Origin: Dyadobacter sp. SG02
Lineage (GTDB): Bacteria > Bacteroidota > Bacteroidia > Cytophagales > Spirosomataceae
Reading direction: 5' to 3'
DNA: 64,000 nucleotides
Assembly (NCBI RefSeq): GCF_900109045.1
Contig: NZ_FNYL01000007.1
Location: 248,001-312,000 of the forward strand
The translations under genes were made by a program, and so were the position numbers. Under the pieces are notes generated by a model, which saw only the letters and a list, made by a program, of their open reading frames with translations, made no database searches and had not been told where the DNA came from. This document shows positions 58,271 to 64,000 of the stretch, one piece after another; the stretch's first letter is position 1, and each line of letters starts with the position of its first letter.

Positions 58271-58274
58271 CGGT

Positions 58275-58631
58275 CTATTGGTTCCTTAATTCCTCTTGCG
58301 CTCTTTTCGGTAAACTCGCTACCACCAGGTCGTAGGAGTCTTTTACCCAGCCAAATAGCTCTTCGCTCGGAATGCTGCCCGTTACGTACACGGTATTCCA
58401 GTGTTTTTTATTCATATGATATCCCGGCTTCACGTCGGGATATTTTTCTCTCAGCTCTTCCGCTTTTTCCGGGTCGCATTTCGCATTGAACGAATGCTGC
58501 GGCGTATCCAGCGGCGTGAGCAGGAATACCTTTCCCAGCACTTTAAAAACCAGCGTATCCGGACCGAATGGTAATTCTTCCGTTACACCGGGTAATTTGA
58601 GGCAGTAATCCCGCAGTGTTTCGAGGTTCAT
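58275..58631 (-). CDS. MmcQ/YjbR family DNA-binding-like protein
   Basis: A 118-residue protein of the MmcQ/YjbR fold. Hallmarks: Asn-Leu-Glu-Thr-Leu-Arg-Asp-Tyr-Cys-Leu near the start, Leu-Pro-Gly-Val-Thr-Glu-Glu-Leu-Pro-Phe-Gly, and Lys-Pro-Gly-Tyr-His-Met-Asn-Lys-Lys-His-Trp-Asn-Thr. The DNA-binding name comes from fold similarity, and the role is not established. Its ATG at 58631 overlaps the stop of the small membrane protein at 58628 (ATGA). It is convergent with gldC. Confidence 0.9.
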   Translation of the reverse strand: MNLETLRDYCLKLPGVTEELPFGPDTLVFKVLGKVFLLTPLDTPQHSFNAKCDPEKAEELREKYPDVKPGYHMNKKHWNTVYVTGSIPSEELFGWVKDSYDLVVASLPKRAQEELRNQ

Positions 58632-58807
58632 CGTGTTAAGGCTCTGACGATCATGATGATGACACAAATCAAAAACATGACGATCGAGATGCGGTTGATC
58701 CCGTGCATCATGCGCAGATTGAACGAATCGGGGTTATTCGGGTCGCGCTTTTTGAAGACGCGGATGAAGTAGGAAAACACCTCACCCAGTTGAAAGTATT
58801 TTTTCAT
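58628..58807 (-). CDS. Small membrane protein, DUF6728-like (59 residues)
   Basis: This 59-residue frame starts at an ATG at 58807 and ends by overlapping the MmcQ start. It reads Lys-Lys-Tyr-Phe-Gln-Leu-Gly-Glu-Val, then Phe-Lys-Lys-Arg-Asp-Pro-Asn-Asn-Pro, Phe-Asn-Leu-Arg-Met-Met-His-Gly-Ile-Asn-Arg-Ile, and a single hydrophobic helix at the end. This looks like a small Bacteroidota-specific family, which I think is DUF6728, though that name is from memory. It starts 8 bp after the ispG stop at 58816. Function unknown. Confidence 0.65.
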   Translation of the reverse strand: MKKYFQLGEVFSYFIRVFKKRDPNNPDSFNLRMMHGINRISIVMFLICVIIMIVRALTR

Positions 58808-58815
58808 TGTATTTG

Positions 58816-60819
58816 TTAAACCAAAATTTCACGTTCCTCCGGCTCAATCCACCGGCCGTCTTCCCGGATCAGTTCGATCAGCTCTTCCACCGCTTTGGAC
58901 GAATGCACCGACCGCTTGATCACTTCCTGTCCCCGGTACAAGGCAATTTTATCCTTGCCCATACCCACGTAACCATAGTCGGCATCCGCCATTTCGCCCG
59001 GACCGTTCACGATACAGCCCATAATGCCGATTTTGACACCTTTCAAATGCTCCGTATGCTTTCGGATCATCGCCGTCGTTTCCTGTAAATCAAATAATGT
59101 GCGACCACAGGAAGGGCAGGAGATGTATTCTGTTTTCGACATCCGCGTGCGCGCGGCCTGCAAGATACCGAATGCAATGCTGTTATAGGAAGCTGCTGCT
59201 TTCAATTTCTCCGCGTGCTCCGTACCGTCCGCAGATTCAGGTGAAAGTAACGTTCCGTCACCGAAACCGTCCACCAGCAAACCGCCAATGTCTGTTGCGG
59301 AGTACAATGTGAGCTTGTCGCCAAGGTCTGTTCCATAGCTCCGGTTGATAACTACCGGCACTTTGATGTGCAGTTCCGTCAGTTTATAAAAGAACCGCCG
59401 CATTTCCGGCATCGCGTGCGCATTGTGCGTGTGTAGCACGAGCACGACATTGTTTTTGTCGGCAATCGCATTCAGAAATGCATCGTCGAATGCGTGGATA
59501 TCTCCTTTGATAAAATTGAGTTCGGGAGAAATATCGGTCGCCGCGGTCCATTCCGCTACATCCAATAGCGGGAATTTATTGTGCTTTTCGGCATGAACCT
59601 GCCATTGGGCATGGTCGAGGATCTCGCGCAGGCCATTTGGCAACATAAAAGGCACCGGTTTTTGACCTGTGTAAATGAAATCGGCTCCCTGGTCGTTCAT
59701 AGCCCATTTGTCAGGAACCGGCAGGAAAAAATGCCCGATACTTTTCAGGTCTTCGAGTTGCTGAACCTCAATATCTGAATAATCGGCGATCACTCTTGGT
59801 ACATTCAAATGACCGATATTATAAACTTCCCGCGTATCGCGCCGGGTATATTGGAACGGGTTGATCGGACAATGGTCGATCGGTTCGATAGGCGCATGCA
59901 TCGCACGCGATGTGTACCGCTCGATCAGCGCGCGGGCCACGGGCGCTTCTTTTTCAGGCGCCTCAGTCAACGAAACGCGCACCGTATCGCCCAGGCCGTC
60001 TTCCAGCAAAGTACCAATCCCGACCGCCGACTTAATGCGGCCGTCCTCTGCCTCTCCGGCCTCGGTAACTCCCAAATGCAGCGGGTAGGGCTTCAAACCT
60101 TCTTCATCCAGCCGTTGCACCAGCAAGCGATAGGCTTCAACCATCACCTGGGTGTTGCTGGATTTCATCGACAATGCGATGTTATAGTAATTCAACTCTT
60201 CACAAATCCGTAAAAATTCCAGCGCCGACTCCACCATACCCAGCGGCGTATCGCCATAACGGCTTAGAATGCGGTCCGAAAGCGAGCCGTGGTTGGTGCC
60301 TATGCGCATGGCCGTGCCATATTCCTTGCAAATTTTCACCAGCGGAATGAACTTCTCCCGGATCCTTTCCAGCTCGGCAGCATAGGAGGCATCGGTATAA
60401 TCGATTACCTCGAAACGCTTGCGATCGGCATAGTTACCGGGGTTGATGCGCACCTTTTCAACGATGCGGGCGGCCAATTCGGCGGCATTGGGTGTAAAAT
60501 GGATATCGGCGATCAAAGGCACCTGAATGCCCAGCTTATGCAATCCATTACGAATATTTTCGAGATTCTGGGCCTCTTTCACGCTCGGCGCCGTAATGCG
60601 CACATACTCGCAACCGGAATCTACCATCCGGATCACCTCGTCGATCGATCCCTGCGTATCCATCGTATCGACGGTCGTCATCGACTGCACGCGGATCGGG
60701 TAATCGGAGCCCATCGGCACGCCGCCAATGTTGATGGAAATCGTCTTGCGCCGTTCATAGGCCGTTAGCGACGGGCAGTAAATATTGGTTTTTTGTTCAG
60801 AAGCTGTGATCACGGTCAT
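58816..60819 (-). CDS. ispG: (E)-4-hydroxy-3-methylbut-2-enyl-diphosphate synthase, long form
   Basis: A 667-residue IspG (GcpE), the MEP-pathway enzyme that makes HMBPP with a 4Fe-4S cluster. The TIM-barrel starts with Arg-Arg-Lys-Thr-Ile-Ser-Ile-Asn-Ile-Gly-Gly-Val-Pro-Met-Gly, the C-terminal cluster motif is Ile-Ser-Cys-Pro-Ser-Cys-Gly-Arg-Thr and Gly-Cys-Ile-Val-Asn-Gly-Pro-Gly-Glu-Met. About 250 extra residues lie between them compared with the E. coli enzyme (372 residues), the usual layout in Bacteroidota and plants. The ATG at 60819 is preferred over 60873, which adds 18 unlikely residues. Confidence 0.95.
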   Translation of the reverse strand: MTVITASEQKTNIYCPSLTAYERRKTISINIGGVPMGSDYPIRVQSMTTVDTMDTQGSIDEVIRMVDSGCEYVRITAPSVKEAQNLENIRNGLHKLGIQVPLIADIHFTPNAAELAARIVEKVRINPGNYADRKRFEVIDYTDASYAAELERIREKFIPLVKICKEYGTAMRIGTNHGSLSDRILSRYGDTPLGMVESALEFLRICEELNYYNIALSMKSSNTQVMVEAYRLLVQRLDEEGLKPYPLHLGVTEAGEAEDGRIKSAVGIGTLLEDGLGDTVRVSLTEAPEKEAPVARALIERYTSRAMHAPIEPIDHCPINPFQYTRRDTREVYNIGHLNVPRVIADYSDIEVQQLEDLKSIGHFFLPVPDKWAMNDQGADFIYTGQKPVPFMLPNGLREILDHAQWQVHAEKHNKFPLLDVAEWTAATDISPELNFIKGDIHAFDDAFLNAIADKNNVVLVLHTHNAHAMPEMRRFFYKLTELHIKVPVVINRSYGTDLGDKLTLYSATDIGGLLVDGFGDGTLLSPESADGTEHAEKLKAAASYNSIAFGILQAARTRMSKTEYISCPSCGRTLFDLQETTAMIRKHTEHLKGVKIGIMGCIVNGPGEMADADYGYVGMGKDKIALYRGQEVIKRSVHSSKAVEELIELIREDGRWIEPEEREILV

Positions 60820-61138
60820 TGAATGGTCAATATCGACAAAGGTCTTAAAACTAAAACACAATTGGAATGCCAATGGTGCATTTTTCCATTGCCGCCTGGC
60901 GGTTTGTAACCATTGCTTGACGTGTAGTAGGTCTTCAACTCGGTTACCGTTCCCATATTAATCCCAGCCGGTTATTCATTGCTTATCAAAATGGTTATGT
61001 TTTGTATTTGAAAAGTCAAATATTTGCTCCCGCTACCCCGATTGCTAACAGGAAAAATTATCACTCAATGTTCCCGGTAACAGCCGCCCGGAAGTGCGGC
61101 TTCTGCATGCATTTATTCACCATGTAAACCAGGACAAT

Positions 61139-61873
61139 ATGACGAAAGCCAGTTTATGTTTAATGATCGTAATACTTTCATTCGACGCATCGGGGCAGGC
61201 ACTATTACGCTGGAACTACCCGTGCAAACCCGGCACCGAATGCTGGAATGCATTGACGTCCGTCGGAGAACGACAGGAAGCCTGCCAGATCAAAGGAATT
61301 GATCTGAGCACTTTGAGTACCGAAGAATTGCTGCTGATTACAATGGAGCACCCGTTTTTTCGGAGCTACATCGCACACGACGGTCCGATCGAGGGTTTGG
61401 GTTTCGCATTGGAGGGTTTCAACGGCCTTGCGGAGTTCAAACGACGGCCGGATGCGATGAAGGCGCTGCGCGATGTCTATTTCAGGGAGGACTTCAACAC
61501 GATCCTGGCAATGCCAGACAGTGCTCAAATGGGAGCTTATTCGCTGAAATGGATAGGAGCAGAGCTGATCATGGGCGACGAAGCGCTATTGAACCAGATG
61601 TCGTCCGACGAGAAAGCCGGATTTTTGAAGCGCTTGCATTCGCAGTTGCTTGTTAAGCAAAAGTACAGCATTGTTTTTGGCGGCATTTCGGACGCTGTCA
61701 GCGCCTACATCTTTTACAAGGTGATGAAGACCTTGAATGTGAATGTCCTGGAAAATGCATTCAGCCAGCAAAGTGCCGATCAATTTCGGAACAGATTGAT
61801 TGTCAGGGATGCCGATGAGCTGGAAAGGCTGCTTGCAAAGTTTGAAGAATTTGTCAGAAACATTAAAAACTAA
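61139..61873 (+). CDS. Hypothetical exported protein
   Basis: A 244-residue protein. The ATG at 61139 follows an AGGA and starts a signal peptide (hydrophobic core to about residue 14, cleavage near Ser-Gly-Gln-Ala). The mature part contains two early cysteines (Pro-Cys-Lys-Pro and Glu-Cys-Trp) and otherwise looks helical and acidic; I recognise no domain. It is first of a same-strand group of exported proteins (61879, 62289, 63425), 5 bp ahead of the small lipoprotein gene. The 320-bp gap upstream holds no recognisable gene or promoter. Confidence 0.7.
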   Translation: MTKASLCLMIVILSFDASGQALLRWNYPCKPGTECWNALTSVGERQEACQIKGIDLSTLSTEELLLITMEHPFFRSYIAHDGPIEGLGFALEGFNGLAEFKRRPDAMKALRDVYFREDFNTILAMPDSAQMGAYSLKWIGAELIMGDEALLNQMSSDEKAGFLKRLHSQLLVKQKYSIVFGGISDAVSAYIFYKVMKTLNVNVLENAFSQQSADQFRNRLIVRDADELERLLAKFEEFVRNIKN

Positions 61874-61878
61874 AAGTC

Positions 61879-62283
61879 ATGAAAACATTTAAAATTCTCC
61901 ATGGAAATCAAAACCTCGGTGTAAGCCGGTTATTGGCTGTTCTAATTTTATCGATCCTTTTGTTCGGTGAATCTTGCGATCAAAGAGAAATAAAGGAGTA
62001 CGAGCCGGGTGGTTCGTGCTTCACGAAAGAGTTTCTGGAAAATGAACCTTGGGTGAAAGATCAACTGGCATTTTTTCAAATGCCCAGACAGGGTGCATTA
62101 CGTGTGGCCGTTTACCGGTACCGCGGTCAGGATTTTCTTGCATTTGAAAATCCATCCCTTTCGTCTCCGATGTCTTACATATTTAGCTGTCAGGGAAAGA
62201 AAATTGAAGAATTGGGTATTTGGTATGAAGAATTCTACGGTGGTAACGAATTGCTGGCAGTTGTACTGGAAGCTAAATATTGA
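61879..62283 (+). CDS. Hypothetical small lipoprotein, paralog of the one at 63425
   Basis: A 134-residue protein with a signal peptide ending in the lipobox Leu-Phe-Gly-Glu-Ser-Cys (Cys at about residue 33). The mature sequence contains Cys-Phe-Thr-Lys-Glu-Phe-Leu-Glu and Pro-Trp-Val-Lys-Asp-Gln, followed by Tyr-Arg-Gly-Gln-Asp-Phe-Leu-Ala and Phe-Ser-Cys-Gln-Gly. The same pattern recurs in the lipoprotein at 63425, so the two are paralogs. Its stop overlaps an upstream in-frame ATG of the next gene. Function unknown. Confidence 0.75.
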   Translation: MKTFKILHGNQNLGVSRLLAVLILSILLFGESCDQREIKEYEPGGSCFTKEFLENEPWVKDQLAFFQMPRQGALRVAVYRYRGQDFLAFENPSLSSPMSYIFSCQGKKIEELGIWYEEFYGGNELLAVVLEAKY

Positions 62284-62288
62284 TCAAT

Positions 62289-63371
62289 ATGAGATACTTT
62301 ACAGCATTCGCCTTATTTGCTGGGTTCTTTATGTCGGGGGCCCGGGCACAAGTTAACACTCCTAATGGCGTACAGGTGCCGCCTGCTGCATTATTTACAT
62401 ATCTGGATGCTTGGCCAAATACAAATGCACAACTACAATCATTTCAAAATGACATCAAAAACGGTTTTTACGGACCTAGCTGCATTGTATTGAACGACTA
62501 TACCAGGCAATACAATTGTCATGGTTATGCTTGGCACGTATCTACGGGTGGCAATCAAATCGGAATCAAGGCCGATGCCGGAGGTGTGACACCTTATGTT
62601 GCCGGAGTGAATCCAAGTTACACGCAGACAAGTTACAACGGAACGGCAGGGAAGTTGCGCGTACGGTATTCGGGTGACCATTCGGCGGTTACAACTTATG
62701 ATCTGGGAAAATTCATTTCAAAGTGGGGCGCAGGCCCGTTGGTCAAGCACAATACTGGTGACGTTCCGCCAGGTTACGGAGTGCCTGCGTCTTACTGGAC
62801 GTGTAAATACGCTCCGCCCTTGACAAGCGTCTACCTGGACGGTAACCTCATTTCCGGTAGCTTCCAAAACACCACCTGGGGTTCGCATAATATGCAGATT
62901 TTCTGGGGACTCGACCCGGATACGGGGCCGACATTCAGTTCTACGGCCGGAAGTACGATTGTCAACAATCAGAGCTCCGGAACAGTGAATTTTGCTTTTA
63001 ATGGCCCTTCCAACAATGGCGGCCTTTCAATAGCATTCTGCGGTGCGCCGAGGTATTCGTTTACATTCTTTAAACTGAGCGGCGCGAAAATGCAGGTGTA
63101 TCCTAATCCCGCTAAGGACGAGGATGTGGTTACCATTTCGTCAGACTCCGGCGAGGATATTCAAGCGGTCAATATGGATAATCAAGTTAATAGAATAGCT
63201 AGAATTTGCCTGTCAGATGAAAGGCAACGGGTTCTGCAAGACTACCTGCCAAATACAGAAGGCAACGTCACGACTGTGAAATTGAATGCCGGTTTGAAGG
63301 GGACTTACTTCTTAAAGGCAACTTTCGAGGATGGTACGGTACAGACGAAACGGATTCTAATCGGGAAATGA
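62289..63371 (+). CDS. T9SS-sorted exported protein with Cys-His-Gly-Tyr-Ala-Trp motif
   Basis: A 360-residue secreted protein. Signal peptide cleaved near Ala-Arg-Ala-Gln (residue 20). Residues 76-82 read Asn-Cys-His-Gly-Tyr-Ala-Trp, a motif that resembles Cys-containing active sites of papain/NlpC-like proteins, with a later His-containing region (Asp-His-Ser-Ala-Val-Thr-Thr-Tyr, about residue 132) as a possible partner. A beta-rich domain and a C-terminal type A sorting domain follow (Val-Tyr-Pro-Asn-Pro-Ala-Lys-Asp and a final Gly-Thr-Val-Gln-Thr-Lys-Arg-Ile-Leu-Ile), so it should be exported by the type IX system. Catalysis is inference. An ATG nine bases upstream is possible. Confidence 0.8.
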   Translation: MRYFTAFALFAGFFMSGARAQVNTPNGVQVPPAALFTYLDAWPNTNAQLQSFQNDIKNGFYGPSCIVLNDYTRQYNCHGYAWHVSTGGNQIGIKADAGGVTPYVAGVNPSYTQTSYNGTAGKLRVRYSGDHSAVTTYDLGKFISKWGAGPLVKHNTGDVPPGYGVPASYWTCKYAPPLTSVYLDGNLISGSFQNTTWGSHNMQIFWGLDPDTGPTFSSTAGSTIVNNQSSGTVNFAFNGPSNNGGLSIAFCGAPRYSFTFFKLSGAKMQVYPNPAKDEDVVTISSDSGEDIQAVNMDNQVNRIARICLSDERQRVLQDYLPNTEGNVTTVKLNAGLKGTYFLKATFEDGTVQTKRILIGK

Positions 63372-63424
63372 GGGAGTCTGCAATGGAAAAGTCGATGAAT
63401 TTGCCACTTAAAACCTAACCAGCC

Positions 63425-63796
63425 ATGAACAAAACAACAGCTCGGATAAAGATGCCCATCATATTAATGTGTACGTTGCTGGCAGCCATTGCATGCGTAG
63501 AAAATGACGGTTTCGAGTACATTGGGCAACCCTGTTTTACGAAAGAATCATTAGAAACGGTTCCATGGATCGTCGACCACTTGACAAAATATACCTTACC
63601 GAACGGAGGAGGATATCATGCCGAAGTCTACATTTATCACGACCAACAATTTTTGGCGATAACGACGCCATTCGGCTGTACGCCACTCGGGCACGTCTTC
63701 AACTGTGCGGGCGTGCCGCTGGATTCATTGGAAATCGATTATATTGATTTCCAGAATAATAGGAAGCTTGCCGCGGTTTTGACCGGGCCGAAATAA
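63425..63796 (+). CDS. Hypothetical small lipoprotein, paralog of the one at 61879
   Basis: A 123-residue lipoprotein; the lipobox is Leu-Ala-Ala-Ile-Ala-Cys (Cys at about residue 24). The mature part contains Cys-Phe-Thr-Lys-Glu-Ser-Leu-Glu, Pro-Trp-Ile-Val-Asp-His, His-Asp-Gln-Gln-Phe-Leu-Ala-Ile and Phe-Asn-Cys-Ala-Gly, aligning with the protein at 61879 through nearly the whole mature length. The three cysteine positions are conserved. It lies 53 bp after the T9SS-sorted gene. Function unknown. Confidence 0.75.
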   Translation: MNKTTARIKMPIILMCTLLAAIACVENDGFEYIGQPCFTKESLETVPWIVDHLTKYTLPNGGGYHAEVYIYHDQQFLAITTPFGCTPLGHVFNCAGVPLDSLEIDYIDFQNNRKLAAVLTGPK

Positions 63797-63821
63797 TAGA
63801 AGGCGAATAGCGACCAAGCGC

Positions 63822-63851
63822 CCCGGATCGAAGCTTATCCTTCAATCCGGG
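63822..63851. terminator. Hairpin between the lipoprotein and the GHMP kinase
   Basis: CCCGGAT (63822-63828) pairs with ATCCGGG (63845-63851); the stem spans the kinase stop. It could serve both convergent genes, though no long T run is present. Confidence 0.4.
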
Positions 63852-64000
63852 TGCCTTCGTCCACTGTAATGATATAGCTCTTCCCACCTTCGCGTTCGAT
63901 GGCTTCGGCCACTTCTTGTGCATGTGTAGGCGCGTAGGCGAACATGCAGCCGCCCCCGCCTGAGCCGTTGATCTTGCCGCCTAATGCGCCGGCACCGAGT
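63835..64000 (-). CDS. GHMP-family sugar/mevalonate kinase, C-terminal end (cut by window edge)
   Basis: The last 54 residues of a minus-strand protein entering from the right edge. They contain Gly-Ala-Leu-Gly-Gly-Lys-Ile-Asn-Gly-Ser-Gly-Gly-Gly-Gly-Cys, the conserved C-terminal motif of GHMP kinases (galactokinase, mevalonate kinase, heptose kinase). The Gly-Lys-Ile-Asn-Gly form is closest to mevalonate/heptose-type members, but the substrate cannot be told from this fragment. Confidence 0.75.
   Translation of the reverse strand, partial: LGAGALGGKINGSGGGGCMFAYAPTHAQEVAEAIEREGGKSYIITVDEGTRIEG

Noticed and set aside
1-64000. tRNA, rRNA, insertion sequences, prophage or integrase genes
   Set aside because: None of the typical sequences or proteins was recognised in any intergenic region or reading frame.

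Overview
The window is a chromosomal segment of a member of the phylum Bacteroidota, most likely order Cytophagales (Dyadobacter/Spirosoma-like). This rests on gene content rather than a marker gene: a GldC gliding-motility protein, a type IX secretion (T9SS) C-terminal sorting domain, the long Bacteroidota form of IspG, type III and type II glutamine synthetases side by side, a LuxC-type reductase divergent from a two-cluster ferredoxin, and several upstream regions that match the Bacteroidota promoter (TTG/TTTG about 20 bp before TAnnTTTG). GC is about 50 percent with AT-rich intergenic DNA. No rRNA, tRNA, CRISPR array, insertion sequence or prophage was seen.

Layout. 1-12 kb: edge of a secreted dehydrogenase-like lipoprotein, an ExuT-like transporter, surE, a lipid kinase, a ferredoxin reductase/ferredoxin pair, a decayed SGNH hydrolase, a lone Anbu proteasome-like gene, an M28 peptidase, an MMPL/RND exporter and a Trm13-like methyltransferase. 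12-26.5 kb: TPR histidine kinase, DNA glycosylase, yicC, pdxA, a 2-hydroxyacid dehydrogenase, rplY-prs, PAP2 phosphatase-trpS, a RelE/ParE toxin-antitoxin pair, dnaE and trxA. 26.6-36.4 kb: a tightly packed minus-strand operon holding two ATP-grasp-like enzymes (one apparently circularly permuted, one with a histone H1-like Lys/Ala/Pro tail), a GCS2 carboxylate-amine ligase, a class I glutamine-amidotransferase-like protein with an altered nucleophile elbow, a class III aminotransferase, an aldose-epimerase-like protein, a Crp-family regulator and one or two alpha/beta-hydrolase esterases. This looks like a pathway for an unknown amide- or peptide-linked small molecule and is the best candidate for an uncharacterised system.

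36.4-49 kb: luxC/ferredoxin, then a nitrogen-assimilation district (porin, ammonium transporter, GSIII, an acidic companion protein, GSII) interrupted by an array of about 71-bp palindrome-centred repeats, mtaB and an LtaS-like sulfatase-fold membrane enzyme. 49-57 kb: rsmE, DUF4159, an acyl-CoA desaturase, a large mirror-image array of decamer repeats around a terminator, and an E2 acyltransferase / 5'-nucleotidase / response regulator / histidine kinase operon, then cinA. 57-64 kb: DUF4197, gldC, MmcQ/YjbR with a tiny membrane protein, ispG, and a cluster of exported proteins in which a T9SS-sorted protein with a Cys-His-Gly-Tyr-Ala-Trp motif sits between two paralogous small lipoproteins. 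The right edge cuts a GHMP-family kinase.

The intergenic repeats are notable: three different short-period families (71-bp, 10-bp mirrored and 8-bp) occur within about 11 kb. Functions given below come from recognisable motifs and family knowledge; no database search was run.
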